Notes: generated by a model not told the origin, from the sequence alone. A stretch of DNA of 42,342 bases from Rhodomicrobium sp. R_RK_3 (GCF_002198715.1 NZ_MWLK01000022.1:1-42342), one strand, 5' to 3'. Positions 9,112-17,354 are shown, numbered from the stretch's first letter. Translations and numbers: made by a program.

Positions 9112-9179
9112 CGTCCCTCGCTTGTCTTAGCCAGCGACAGGGGGGGCGGCAACTCCCATCTGGGCGAAAGCTCTCGGCA

Positions 9180-9207
9180 CTTGGAAACTGCCCCCGCGCC
9201 CTATAGG
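9180..9207 (+). promoter_or_regulatory. Candidate RpoH (heat-shock) promoter of the htpX-like gene
   Basis: CTTGGAA (9180-9186) is followed after 12 nt by CCCTATAGG (9199-9207). This resembles the heat-shock sigma factor pattern CTTGAA...CCCCATnT. It lies about 40 bp before the ATG of the HtpX-like protease, whose E. coli relative is RpoH-regulated. Two positions differ from consensus, so this is a candidate only. Confidence 0.35.
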
Positions 9208-9245
9208 CTGGATGGCCGAAACCTTGGGCAGGGATCATCGCGCGT

Positions 9246-10208
9246 ATGGCGTTCGACAATGAGGTGAAGGCAAAGCTGGCGGCGAATACACGGAATTTGC
9301 TGCATTCTGTGGTCCTGATCGGCGGCATCGGCCTGATCATGGCCGTTTGCGCCTGGCTGCTCTGGGGCCGCCCCGGCGTGATCTGGTCCTTCGCGCTGAT
9401 CCTGGGGCTCCTGCTGCTCAGCCCGCGCATCGCGCCCGAGATCATCATGCGGATGTACGGCGCGCGCCGCGTCACGCCGCTGCAGGGCGCGCCGGTCTTG
9501 CGCGTGGTGGCGGAATTGTCGGGACGGGCGGGCCTGCCCGCCGCGCCGGTGCTCTACATCATTCCGAGCCCGGTCATCAACGCCTTCGCCACCGGCACGC
9601 GCTCGGATTCGATCCTGGCCATTACGCAAGGGCTATTGAACAGACTCAACCCCCGTGAGCTGAGCGGCGTGCTGGCGCATGAGATCGCCCATATCCGGCA
9701 CAACGACCTCTGGATCATGAATCTGGCGGATACGATGAGCCGCTTCACCCATTTCATGTCGATCGCGGGCGTGTTCCTGTTTCTGTTCAGCCTGCCGATC
9801 GCGCTGATGGGCGGGCAAGGCTTCCCCTGGCTCGGCATCCTGCTGCTCTATTTCGCGCCGACCGCCTCCAACCTGCTGCAGCTCGGCCTGTCGCGCGCCC
9901 GCGAATATGAGGCGGATCTGGAAGGCGCGCGGCTCTCGGGCGACCCGGGCGCGCTGGCCAGCGCGCTGCATAAGATCGAATCCTATCAGGGCCGGATCTG
10001 GGAAAACATCTTCATGCCCGGGCGCAACGTGCCGGTGCCGTCGCTGCTGCGCACCCATCCGCCGACCGAGGAGCGCATCCGGCGCCTGCTCGCTTTGCGC
10101 AAGCCGCCGCGCTCACCGCTCGAGGTGCCGGAACTCGGAGGGGTCGCCGCGCATTTTACTCCGCGCCGGGAACGCCCCCGCTATCACCTGACAGGTCTGT
10201 GGCATTGA
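9246..10208 (+). CDS. HtpX-like M48 zinc metalloprotease
   Basis: HtpX-type proteases sit in the inner membrane with the active site facing the cytoplasm and degrade damaged membrane proteins. The 320-residue protein has two hydrophobic segments near the N-terminus (about 22-40 and 46-60), the zinc motif HEIAH at residues 145-149, two more hydrophobic segments (about 170-205), and the third zinc ligand in SRAREYEAD (Glu220 region). The C-terminal HPPTEERIRRL motif is also typical of M48B. HtpX itself is usually 285-295 residues; the extra residues are at the N-terminus. The start ATG at 9246 has AGGGA some distance upstream. It is followed directly by the DsbA-like gene and may be cotranscribed with it. 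Confidence 0.9.
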   Translation: MAFDNEVKAKLAANTRNLLHSVVLIGGIGLIMAVCAWLLWGRPGVIWSFALILGLLLLSPRIAPEIIMRMYGARRVTPLQGAPVLRVVAELSGRAGLPAAPVLYIIPSPVINAFATGTRSDSILAITQGLLNRLNPRELSGVLAHEIAHIRHNDLWIMNLADTMSRFTHFMSIAGVFLFLFSLPIALMGGQGFPWLGILLLYFAPTASNLLQLGLSRAREYEADLEGARLSGDPGALASALHKIESYQGRIWENIFMPGRNVPVPSLLRTHPPTEERIRRLLALRKPPRSPLEVPELGGVAAHFTPRRERPRYHLTGLWH

Positions 10209-10210
10209 AC

Positions 10211-10885
10211 ATGATGGCATCCAGCCCTCCGACGATCACGGTCGAAATCATCTCCGACGCCATCTGCCCCTGGTGCTGGATCGGCAAAAGGCGGATTGAG
10301 GAAGCGTCGAGGCTGCTCGCGGGCAAGCTCGGCGTCACTGTCGTCTGGAAGCCGTTACAGCTCAATCCGGACATGCCGAAAGCGGGCGTCGACCGCGCGC
10401 TGTACCGGCAACGGAAATTCGGCTCGGCCGACCACTCCGCCCAATTGGACGCCCGCGTCGCCGAAGCGGGACGCTCCGCCGGCCTCGAATTCCGCCACGA
10501 CCTGATGCGCTGGACACCCAACACGGTGGACTGCCACCGGCTGATCTGGCTGGCCGGGCGCGAAGGCTGCCAGGACGCCGTGGTCGAGGGGCTGTTCCAG
10601 GCCTATTTCGTGCAAGGCCGCAATATCGGCGACGCGGAAACCATGGCCGATATCGGCGAGGCCGCCGGCCTGGACCGTGACCGCGTACTGGCCCTGCTCG
10701 CGGGCGAGGAAGGCGCGGCCGAGGTGGCGCAGGAATTGGCGGCGGCGCGTCGCGTCGGCATTTCCGGCGTCCCGACTTTCGTGGTCGACGGCATGCCCAT
10801 CGTCGCAGGAGCGGCGCCCGCCGAAATGCTCGCCGCCGAGCTGCTCGAGGCGCTGGAACGGCGCAAGACCTATCAGGACGCGTGA
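10211..10885 (+). CDS. DsbA family (FrnE-like) thiol oxidoreductase
   Basis: The 224-residue protein belongs to the cytoplasmic FrnE branch of the DsbA/thioredoxin-fold family, annotated variously as oxidoreductase or polyketide synthesis protein. The active site CPWC is at about residues 19-22 in DAICPWCWIGKRRIEEA, the large helical insertion follows, and the cis-proline loop ISGVPTFVVDG lies near residue 195. There is no signal peptide, so it acts in the cytosol, probably in redox or stress protection. I choose the ATG at 10211, just behind the htpX stop at 10208; a GTG at 10199 would overlap that gene. Its own stop lies two bases from the end of the opposing tRNA-Gly gene. Confidence 0.88.
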   Translation: MMASSPPTITVEIISDAICPWCWIGKRRIEEASRLLAGKLGVTVVWKPLQLNPDMPKAGVDRALYRQRKFGSADHSAQLDARVAEAGRSAGLEFRHDLMRWTPNTVDCHRLIWLAGREGCQDAVVEGLFQAYFVQGRNIGDAETMADIGEAAGLDRDRVLALLAGEEGAAEVAQELAAARRVGISGVPTFVVDGMPIVAGAAPAEMLAAELLEALERRKTYQDA

Positions 10886-10887
10886 TC

Positions 10888-10961
10888 TGGAGCGGGTAGC
10901 GAGAATCGAACTCGCGCGTTCAGCTTGGGAAGCTGACAGGCTGCCATTACATCATACCCGC
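10888..10961 (-). tRNA. tRNA-Gly (anticodon CCC)
   Basis: Read on the minus strand, the 74 nt start with acceptor arm GCGGGTA and end with TACCCGC, discriminator T and an encoded CCA. The anticodon stem TCAGC/GCTGA encloses loop TTCCCAA, giving anticodon CCC for GGG codons. The T arm has GTTCGATTC. All arms pair. The gene is single and lies tail-to-tail with the DsbA-like gene. Confidence 0.96.
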
Positions 10962-11075
10962 GCAGCCTTCATAGATATCATAGACATTATCCGGCGCAAG
11001 CCGCATTAGCGGCCCGCGCGTTCACCCCGCGCCGCAGCCGAGTCGACCCCGTGCGGAGAGCCGGCCAATGTTGTC

Positions 11076-11107
11076 GTCCCGGACGGCGCGAAGCGGTGAG
11101 CCGGGAC
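11076..11107. repeat. Short inverted repeat GTCCCGG...CCGGGAC
   Basis: GTCCCGG (11076-11082) and CCGGGAC (11101-11107) flank 18 bp containing ACGGCGCGAAGCGG. Similar GTCCCGGAC-GGCGCGAAGC strings are, from memory, common interspersed repeats in rhizobial genomes. It lies between tRNA-Gly and the cystathionine beta-lyase gene. I see no riboswitch in this gap. Confidence 0.5.
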
Positions 11108-11230
11108 CCAATGGCCGATCCGCGATTGCCGATGGCGTCGCGCGCATCCCGCGCTCGTGCCCCGCGTTGCGCGGCGGGGATTTCCGTGACCTACTACGCG
11201 CAAATGCAAGCCGCAGGAGGAATGACCAGC

Positions 11231-12418
11231 ATGGCGAAATCCGAAACGCGATCAGGCAAGGGCCTGTCCGATGAAACGCGCCTCATCCATCTCGGCCGCG
11301 ATCCGGAAGCGCAGCACGGTTTCGTCAACGCGCCGATCTATCGCGGCTCGACGGTGATCTTTCCCAGCTACGAGGAACTGAACGCCTATGACCGCGAATA
11401 TACCTATGGCCGCCGCGGCACGCCGACCGTCAGCGCGCTGACATCGGCCATCACGGCGCTCGAAGGCGGCGCCCGGAGCTGGGTCGCGCCGTCGGGGCTT
11501 GCCGCGATCACGGCGGTGCTGATGGCCTTCGTCGAAGCGGGCGACGACATTCTGATCACCGACAATGTCTATCATCCGACGCGGCGCGTGGCGAACCGGC
11601 TGCTGGGCAGGCTCGGCGTCACCGCGCGATTCTACGACCCGGCCATCGGCGCGGGCATCGACGAGCTGATCGGCGAGCGCACGCGGCTCGTCATCGCCGA
11701 ATCGCCGGGCTCGCAGACCCTCGAGATGCAGGACCTGCCGGCCATCGCCGAAGCCTGCCGGGCGCGCGGCGTCTGGCTTGCCTTCGACAACACCTGGGCG
11801 ACGCCGCTCTACTTCAAGCCGCTGGCGCATGGCGCGGACATTTCCATCCAGGCGGCGACGAAATATGTGGTCGGCCATGCCGACGCCATGCTGGGCATCA
11901 TCACCGCGAATGAGCGCGCCGCGCCGTATATCCAGCGCGCGCATGAGGATCTGGGGCTGTGCGCCGGGCCGGAGGACTGTTTCCTCGCCCTGCGCGGCCT
12001 GCGCACCATGGCGGTGCGGCTGGCGCGGCATCGCGACTCGGCACTGGAGATCGCCGCGTGGCTGGAAGCGCGGCCGGAGGTTGCCCGCGTGCTGCATCCG
12101 GGCCTGCCGAGCCATCCCGGCCACGCGCTATGGAAGCGCGATTTCACCGGCTCATCGGGGCTGTTCTCGGTGGTGCTGAAGCCGTGCTCGAAAGCCGCGC
12201 TGGCCGCCATGCTGGACGGTCTTGCGCTGCTCGGCATGGGCTATAGCTGGGGCGGCTATGAAAGCCTCATCGTGCCTTTCGACCCGCGCGCCTATCGCAG
12301 CGTCACCGAATGGCATGATGAAGGCCCGGCGCTGCGCCTTCATATCGGCCTCGACGCCGTCGACGACCTGAAGGCCGACCTTGCCGCCGGATTTGCCCGC
12401 CTCGCCGAGGCGGCCTGA
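11231..12418 (+). CDS. metC: Cystathionine beta-lyase, PLP-dependent
   Basis: MetC splits cystathionine to homocysteine, pyruvate and ammonia in methionine synthesis. The 395-residue protein is a Cys/Met-metabolism fold-type I PLP enzyme: YTYGRRGTPT (cofactor-phosphate contacts from the partner subunit), then WVAPSGLAAI (PLP-phosphate loop), AFDNTWATPLYFKPL with the pyridine-contacting Asp, and IQAATKYVVGHADAM with the PLP lysine at about residue 211. The C-terminal GYSWGGYESL supports MetC rather than MetB. I start at the ATG at 11231, which has AGGAGG at 11215-11220 with ideal spacing; the ATG at 11222 is too close to it. Related lyases with other sulfur substrates cannot be excluded. Confidence 0.92.
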   Translation: MAKSETRSGKGLSDETRLIHLGRDPEAQHGFVNAPIYRGSTVIFPSYEELNAYDREYTYGRRGTPTVSALTSAITALEGGARSWVAPSGLAAITAVLMAFVEAGDDILITDNVYHPTRRVANRLLGRLGVTARFYDPAIGAGIDELIGERTRLVIAESPGSQTLEMQDLPAIAEACRARGVWLAFDNTWATPLYFKPLAHGADISIQAATKYVVGHADAMLGIITANERAAPYIQRAHEDLGLCAGPEDCFLALRGLRTMAVRLARHRDSALEIAAWLEARPEVARVLHPGLPSHPGHALWKRDFTGSSGLFSVVLKPCSKAALAAMLDGLALLGMGYSWGGYESLIVPFDPRAYRSVTEWHDEGPALRLHIGLDAVDDLKADLAAGFARLAEAA

Positions 12419-12423
12419 GCAGC

Positions 12424-12792
12424 TCAGCCCGCCGGGCGCCCCTTGGCCTTGACGACGCCGCCATCGCGCTTGCAGGCGCGGGCGGTGGTGGCGCAGGACC
12501 AGCCATTGGCGTTCTGCACGCAATCGAGCTTCTTGCTGGCGGCGAGATCGTAGCGGCCCCAGTTGGAGCCATATTCGAAGGCGGTGAAGGACGCCCAGGA
12601 GGCTTTGGCGGCCGCTTCGGCCTCCTTGCGCGTCTTGCCGCTGCCTGCCCCATCATGAAAATGCTCGGCCATGCAGATGCGCCGGCCGCTCTCCTTCTTC
12701 CATTCATGGATCGAGGCGAGGCCGGTCTCGTCGGCCTTGGCGGGGATGGCGGCGCCGAGCATGATCGCAATCGTGACAAGCTGCTTCTTCAT
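12424..12792 (-). CDS. Small secreted protein of unknown function
   Basis: The 122-residue protein starts with a signal peptide (MKKQLVTIAIMLGAAIPAKA, cleavage after AKA at about residue 20), so the mature part should be periplasmic. It contains four cysteines (RICMAEH, KLDCVQN, WSCATT, ARACKRD), enough for two disulfides, and a Lys/Arg-rich C-terminus. I do not recognise the family. It is convergent with metC, their stops five bp apart. The gene is followed upstream by the tRNA-Asp locus. The signal peptide and cysteine pattern make a real gene likely. Confidence 0.7.
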   Translation of the reverse strand: MKKQLVTIAIMLGAAIPAKADETGLASIHEWKKESGRRICMAEHFHDGAGSGKTRKEAEAAAKASWASFTAFEYGSNWGRYDLAASKKLDCVQNANGWSCATTARACKRDGGVVKAKGRPAG

Positions 12793-13034
12793 TGAAAACC
12801 TTCAGCTATTTGATTGAGGAAGCGCTCGCCGAACGACTCACGCACCTTCGCGGTCTGCTTTATGGAAATGCGTATACAAACGCCGGAATGGCAATGAAGG
12901 ATGCGCGCGCGGGCAAATCTGGCCCCGCGAGCGTTGCAAATTTGCATTCACTCGCTGTCGCGAGCCTTGCGGTCACAATCAGGATTTTTGGTGTGGAGAG
13001 CCGCTGCCCGAGGGCGCGCATGAAAGTCAATGAA

Positions 13035-13111
13035 TGGCGGGAGTGACGGGGCTCGAACCCGCGACCTCCGGCGTGACAGGCCGGCACTCTAACCGACTGA
13101 GCTACACCCCC
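13035..13111 (-). tRNA. tRNA-Asp (anticodon GTC)
   Basis: Minus-strand cloverleaf of 77 nt: acceptor GGGGGTG pairs with CACTCCC, the D arm is TAGCTCAGTCGGTTAGA, and the anticodon stem CCGGC/GCCGG encloses CTGTCAC, giving GTC. The T loop is GTTCGAG, the discriminator is G and CCA is encoded. It stands alone between two small protein genes. Confidence 0.97.
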
Positions 13112-13448
13112 GACGCCGCGATGCGCTTGGAAGCGCGTCCGGCAGGGCTAGGATGTAAGGCAGGCGCGGCAGTCCGTCAAGCGCTACTGTCTGGCGAAAA
13201 GCCGGTTTAGCGCGGGATTGTATAAGAGCGAATTAGCGGCCGGCGCACCCGCCGCGCATTGTGTCCGCCGGATGTCGGGCGCGCGGACGTGGATAAGGTT
13301 CACGCCATCGCGTCGGCCTGCGGTCAATTTGATTACGCGTGTAACCGCACTTCACTTTCCAGTGGCGGCTGCGGCCATTCTCTGTTGGATGGAGGCTGGG
13401 GACCGGCGAGCCGACAGACGTCGGACCAACAATTGAAGGAAATTCTTA
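13112..13448. other. Gene-free stretch before the YdhR-like gene
   Basis: Small open frames here (for example 13218-13436 and 13259-13492) have no ribosome binding site or family resemblance, and I do not call them. GAAGGAAA at about 13435-13442 is the ribosome binding site of the next gene. I see no terminator or conserved RNA. Confidence 0.5.
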
Positions 13449-13772
13449 ATGCACATACAGATCATCAACTTCAATTTAAAGGACGCAACTGAAGAGCAGT
13501 ACCGCGCCATTGCCGACAGTCTGGCTCCGACCTTCGCCGCGATGCCGGGGCTGCTTACCAAATACTGGCTCGGCAACACAGCCGGGAACAGCTATGGCGG
13601 CGTCTATGTCTGGCGGGATCGCGCCGCCATGCAGGCCTTCATGAGCGGCGAAGTCGCCGCCGCAGTGCTCGCCCATCCCAATCTGGCGAATATCACCTCC
13701 GAGGATTTCGGCGTGCTGGACGCGCCGACACGCGTGACGCGCGGCCTCGCGGCGGCAGAAGCCGCCTACTGA
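13449..13772 (+). CDS. YdhR-like putative monooxygenase (dimeric alpha/beta barrel)
   Basis: The 107-residue protein matches the YdhR group of small ferredoxin-like alpha+beta proteins related to antibiotic-biosynthesis monooxygenases. Supporting features are the strand MHIQIINFNLK, the helix with EEQYRAIADSLAPTFAAMPGLL, then KYWLGNTAGNSYGGVYVWRDRAAMQAFM with the VYVWRD block, and a C-terminal strand around EDFGVLD. YdhR-type proteins are homodimers thought to act on aromatic compounds, with little biochemical proof. The ATG at 13449 follows GAAGGAAA at good distance. It stands alone; no aromatic degradation genes are adjacent. Family likely, activity unproven. Confidence 0.8.
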   Translation: MHIQIINFNLKDATEEQYRAIADSLAPTFAAMPGLLTKYWLGNTAGNSYGGVYVWRDRAAMQAFMSGEVAAAVLAHPNLANITSEDFGVLDAPTRVTRGLAAAEAAY

Positions 13773-13995
13773 CGCCTCACCGCCTGACCGCCGAGCAGCC
13801 CGCGCGGGACGCGTTCCGCGCGGTGCATCGCGTGCGCCCGCCGCAAATCACGCCGGCGGCACGCGAAGATCTCGGTAAAGATATTTCGAACGCCCAATAC
13901 AATCGTAATCGTTTTGCACAAGCGTTCGAAGGCGAAATCATTTATATGCACAGTAAGCCGATAGTAAAACATTCGGCTGACAAAAGGAGACGATC

Positions 13996-14178
13996 ATGAG
14001 CGTAATTATTCGTGCAGCATTCGTTGCATTGCTGCTGGCCGGCGCTACGTCGGCGCAGGCCGGCTCTGCTGGAAATGGCTGGACCGACAATTCGGACCGT
14101 TATGGCGGTTATCACCCCAAGAGCCAGGAAGGCATCCGGGCATTCTGGGAAGACATGACCCGCCGCGGCGGCCGCTAA
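13996..14178 (+). CDS. Very small secreted protein (60 residues)
   Basis: The reading frame is 60 codons and has a strong AAGGAG (13984-13989) six nt before its ATG. The first 22 residues form a signal peptide (IIRAAFVALLLAGATSAQAG), leaving a mature peptide of about 38 residues with aromatic and charged residues (GNGWTDNSDRYGGYHPKSQEG, then AFWEDMTRRGGR). There are no cysteines. I do not know the family. The upstream 220 bp are AT-rich for this genome, as expected for a promoter, and a 9-bp inverted repeat follows at 14191. It looks like an independent, possibly well-expressed periplasmic peptide. Confidence 0.75.
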   Translation: MSVIIRAAFVALLLAGATSAQAGSAGNGWTDNSDRYGGYHPKSQEGIRAFWEDMTRRGGR

Positions 14179-14190
14179 TTGAATGCAGGC

Positions 14191-14217
14191 GGTGGCAGGT
14201 TTCCTCTTCCTGCCACC
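14191..14217. terminator. Inverted repeat after the small secreted protein gene, possible terminator
   Basis: GGTGGCAGG and CCTGCCACC pair perfectly over 9 bp around a 9-nt loop, 12 bp after the stop of the 60-residue gene. No T-tract follows on either strand, so it may be a Rho-assisted end or a transcript stabiliser. It lies between two convergent genes. Confidence 0.5.
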
Positions 14218-14281
14218 GGCCTTGCCTGCTTAGCGCCGGTCATGCCGGCGAGCCTACGCCGCCCGCCATGAACTTACGCAT

Positions 14282-14791
14282 TCAGGCCGGCAGGCTGGCC
14301 GCTTCGCCGAAGGGGCAGGCGGCGCCGGCGCCATGCGTGGCCCTGAACTGCAGCATCAGCATCACGCAGGGCTCGGCCCCGATCTGCCCGGAGCGGTGGC
14401 CCTTCTTGCCATCGACGGCGCTGGTGCCGATATCCTGTCCCCAATGGATATCGCCCGGTCCCATCTCGACCCGCAGGCCGTCCTGCGCCTCGATGAACCA
14501 GCGGCCGGAGAGCGGCACCACCCATTGCGGCTTCGGGCTTTCATGCCACTCGCCGACCCAGCCAACCGGCAGCACCGCGAAATAGACCGCCTCCACCGCG
14601 TCGGGCATTTGCCGCATCCACATCGGCGCCGCCTGGCCGCCCACGCTTTGCAAAACGAAGCCGCCGAGGGCGCAGACGGCCAGACTGCTGATGCCGTCCG
14701 GCTTGGTCCAAAGGCTGTAATAGGGGATGTGCGGCGGCCGCTCCTGGTCGCGGCCGTCACTGCTCGGAGGTCCAAGCGGCGGAAGAGGCAT
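14282..14791 (-). CDS. Cupin-fold protein
   Basis: This 169-residue protein has the spacing of a single cupin barrel: EWHESPKPQWVVPLSGRWFIEAQDGLRVEMGPGDIHWGQD, where the second half (Glu/Gly-Pro-Gly-Asp) matches cupin motif 2, and the first has His plus Gln/Trp/Val of motif 1 in altered form. Only one His is clear in motif 1, so metal binding is uncertain. There is no signal peptide. The ATG at 14791 has GGGAG seven nt upstream. Its upstream neighbour on the same strand, 69 bp away, is the PRISE-type reductase, which may share the transcript. Reaction unknown. Confidence 0.7.
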   Translation of the reverse strand: MPLPPLGPPSSDGRDQERPPHIPYYSLWTKPDGISSLAVCALGGFVLQSVGGQAAPMWMRQMPDAVEAVYFAVLPVGWVGEWHESPKPQWVVPLSGRWFIEAQDGLRVEMGPGDIHWGQDIGTSAVDGKKGHRSGQIGAEPCVMLMLQFRATHGAGAACPFGEAASLPA

Positions 14792-14860
14792 GGGCGAACT
14801 CCCAAATAATTGGCGCGCCGCTCGAGACGCCGATGGCCTGCACCGCGTCGCGCCCCTGGC

Positions 14861-15922
14861 TCAAGGTATGAGCCGATCTTCCCGCAACCGGGCGAACAGA
14901 TCGAAGAACGCATCGTCCGTCGGCTGATACAGCGTGAAACCGAGGCGGCGGCTCTTGGACATGTCCGTCACCACCTCGATCGGGCGGCCGAGATCGGCGT
15001 CGGTGTGCCAGGGCGAGATCAGCCGGTGGATGTCGGGCTCGGCGAGGCCGTGACGGGCGGCGATCTCGCGCCAGATGCCCGCATCATCGGCCATCTGCGT
15101 CTCGAGCGGGCGCACGATGCCGTCGAACGGCTCCGCCTCGATGCCGAACCAGCCGGCCAGCCGCTCCCACATCCAATTCCAGCGGAAGACGTCGCCATTG
15201 ACGACGTTGAAATCCTCATTGGCGGCGGCCGGCGTCGTCGAGGCCCAGAGCAGATGCCGGGCGAGCAGCCGCGCGTCGGTCATGTCGGTCAGGCTGTTCC
15301 ATTGCGCGGCGACGCCCGGAAAGCGGAAGGGCCGGCCGGTCGCCTTGGCGATGCTGGCATAGACGGCGAGCGTCGTGCCCATGTTCATGGCATTGCCGAC
15401 CGCCTTGCCGATGACGGTGTGCGGCCGGTGGACGCTCCAGGTGAAGCCGTCGCGCTCGGCGGCGGCAAAGACCTCATCCTCTTGCGCGTAATAGAAATTC
15501 TCGATGTCGAGCCGGCCCTGCTCCTCGCGGAACGGCGTTTGCGGCAGCGCGCCTTTGCCATAGGCCTCGAACGGCCCGAGATAATGTTTCAGGCCCGTCA
15601 CCAGCGCGACATGGCGAACGCTTCCCGCGGGGCTCAGCACCTCGAGGACATTGCGGACCATGGCCGCGTTGACGCGGATATTCTCGGCTTCGGTGTTCTG
15701 CCGCAGCCAGCTCGTGAGGAAGACATGGGTGGGATTGAGCCCCGCCAGCGCGGCGCGGAGCGAGGCCGGGTCGAGCAGATCGGCGGCGACGGGGGTGACG
15801 CCGTCCTGCGGGATCGGATTGCGCGCCAGCCCCGACACCTGCCAGCCTTCCCGGTTCAGGATTTCGGCGGCGGCGCTGCCGATGATGCCGCTGGCGCCGA
15901 CGATCAATGCATTGTCAGCCAT
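14861..15922 (-). CDS. PRISE-type short-chain dehydrogenase (enone reductase family)
   Basis: PRISE proteins (progesterone 5-beta-reductase/iridoid synthase-like) are atypical extended SDRs that reduce C=C bonds of enones with NADPH. The 353-residue protein begins with the nucleotide-binding ALIVGASGIIGSAAAEIL (GxxGxxG), continues with GLARNP (NADPH-selecting Arg), has VTGLKHYLGPFEAYG with the family's catalytic lysine at about residue 111, and the hallmark NFYYAQED at 142-149 with the catalytic tyrosine. WSVHRPHTVIG follows, as in plant and bacterial members. The ATG at 15922 follows AGGAGCG. The natural substrate in bacteria is generally not known. The cupin gene lies downstream and an acyl-CoA-dehydrogenase-like gene upstream, all on the minus strand. 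Confidence 0.88.
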   Translation of the reverse strand: MADNALIVGASGIIGSAAAEILNREGWQVSGLARNPIPQDGVTPVAADLLDPASLRAALAGLNPTHVFLTSWLRQNTEAENIRVNAAMVRNVLEVLSPAGSVRHVALVTGLKHYLGPFEAYGKGALPQTPFREEQGRLDIENFYYAQEDEVFAAAERDGFTWSVHRPHTVIGKAVGNAMNMGTTLAVYASIAKATGRPFRFPGVAAQWNSLTDMTDARLLARHLLWASTTPAAANEDFNVVNGDVFRWNWMWERLAGWFGIEAEPFDGIVRPLETQMADDAGIWREIAARHGLAEPDIHRLISPWHTDADLGRPIEVVTDMSKSRRLGFTLYQPTDDAFFDLFARLREDRLIP

Positions 15923-16042
15923 GCTCGCTCCTGACGTTCATCGGGGGATGTGGCCATCCCCCCGCCCCATTTCCAGACGGCGCCCGCCCCGGCGCCGTCC
16001 TGACCGGCGGCGTCGTTAACCATCTGTATCCGGAATGTGGGC

Positions 16043-17218
16043 TCAGGCGCTGACGTTGACGTCCTTCTCGGCGTCTTTGAGCAGTGCCGCACCGGCGCGA
16101 ACATATTGCCGGGGCTGGATCATGGCGTGCTGGGCGGCGACGTGGATGTCGCGCATTCGCCGCTGCAAGGGCGAGGGCTCATATAGGGCCTGGCTGCCGC
16201 CCGCCGCGAAACAGGCATCGGCCGCCCTCCGCGAGGTCGCGATGACCCAGGTCGCGGTCTGGACGCCCTGGGCGAGATGCGGTTCGCCGACCGGCGTTCC
16301 ATCCAGCGCGAGGCGCCAGACGGCCTCGGCGTCCCGCTCCAGCAAGGCCCGCGCGGCGCGCAGATCGGCCTGGATGCCGCCGAGCTCACGCAGGAACAGC
16401 TCGCTCTCGCGCATCGGCGCGCTGGTCCAGCGGGCCTGGCGTCCCGCCTTCACGAGGGCGACGACATCATCGAGCGCGCCCTCCGCGATGCCCAGCGACA
16501 CCGCGCCCTGCATCAGCGGAAACACCGCCTTGGCGACCTTATAGAGGGGGCCGGGGACGCACGACTCGCTATGCTCGAAATCGAAGATATTGGTTTCAGG
16601 CGCAAAGGCGTCGCGGACCTGGACATGATGGCTGCCGGTGCCCTTCATTCCAGGCACGTGCCAGGTGTCCTCGATCTCCCAGGCGCCCGCCGGTAGCACG
16701 ATCCCCCGCACGAGCGGCATGCCGGGCACCGCGCCGGGCAGCGGCTTTCCGCCCTCCGACATGGCGCAAAAGCCCATATACCATTCGGCGTGCCGGCAGC
16801 CGCTGGCGAAAGGCCAGCGGCCATTGACGCGCCAGCCGCCCGCAACCTTCTCCGCCGTCCCGCCCGGCTGGGTGGAGCCGGCGATGATGACGTCGGGACC
16901 CTCGCCGTAAATGCGATTGTAGAGGTCGCGCGAGACCAGCGAGGCGGCAAGCCCCACCCCGCCGCCGATGGCCGCGATCCAGCCGACCGATCCGTCGAGG
17001 CGGCTCAGGGCGGTGACCGCCTGGACAGCGTCCGGCGGGGAGAGTTCGAAGCCGCCATGCGCTTTGGGGACGAACATGCGGAAGACGCCGGCCTCTTTCA
17101 TGCCCTCGACGACGTCGGCGGGCAATTGCCGGGCTTTCTCCATTTCGGCCGCGCCGCGCTCGATACGGGGGCGCAGGGCGTGAATGTCAGCCAAAAACCG
17201 CTGGATGGTGCTTGTCAT
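16043..17218 (-). CDS. Acyl-CoA-dehydrogenase-fold flavoprotein, possibly a flavin-dependent monooxygenase
   Basis: The 391-residue protein has the acyl-CoA dehydrogenase fold: an N-terminal helical domain (FVPKAHGGFELSPPDAVQAV), the middle beta domain (GGWRVNGRWPFASGCRHAEWYMGFC) and the C-terminal Acyl-CoA_dh_2 bundle (LGIAEGALDDVVALVKAGRQ and onward). No clear catalytic Glu of true acyl-CoA dehydrogenases is visible. The SGxxxAxW pattern is more like the two-component monooxygenase branch (HsaA, DszC, SfnC), which uses reduced flavin from a partner. The ATG at 17218 is chosen by alignment with that group; upstream in-frame starts would add a basic, unlikely tail. An FMN reductase at 33176 is too far away to be tied to it. 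A perfect palindrome lies about 140 bp upstream. Confidence 0.8.
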   Translation of the reverse strand: MTSTIQRFLADIHALRPRIERGAAEMEKARQLPADVVEGMKEAGVFRMFVPKAHGGFELSPPDAVQAVTALSRLDGSVGWIAAIGGGVGLAASLVSRDLYNRIYGEGPDVIIAGSTQPGGTAEKVAGGWRVNGRWPFASGCRHAEWYMGFCAMSEGGKPLPGAVPGMPLVRGIVLPAGAWEIEDTWHVPGMKGTGSHHVQVRDAFAPETNIFDFEHSESCVPGPLYKVAKAVFPLMQGAVSLGIAEGALDDVVALVKAGRQARWTSAPMRESELFLRELGGIQADLRAARALLERDAEAVWRLALDGTPVGEPHLAQGVQTATWVIATSRRAADACFAAGGSQALYEPSPLQRRMRDIHVAAQHAMIQPRQYVRAGAALLKDAEKDVNVSA

Positions 17219-17354
17219 TGAAAACGATCTTCTCATGCCGGTCGGGCGTGTCGCCGCGGATGCGGCGAGGCCGGTTGCTGGTGGGCGGCCAGAGCGGGAT
17301 GAGGCCAAGCGGGTATCGGTTTACCGCCCGTCACCCCGCTCTAAATGTAAGAAT

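Noticed and set aside
10962-11230. Possible SAM riboswitch upstream of the cystathionine beta-lyase gene
   Set aside because: I looked for SAM-II-like or SAM-I-like conserved strings and hairpins and found only a short interspersed inverted repeat.
12792-13046. 84-codon plus-strand frame starting MKTFSYLIEEAL
   Set aside because: Lacks a ribosome binding site, begins next to the start of the divergent secreted-protein gene and runs into the tRNA-Asp gene; no family resemblance.
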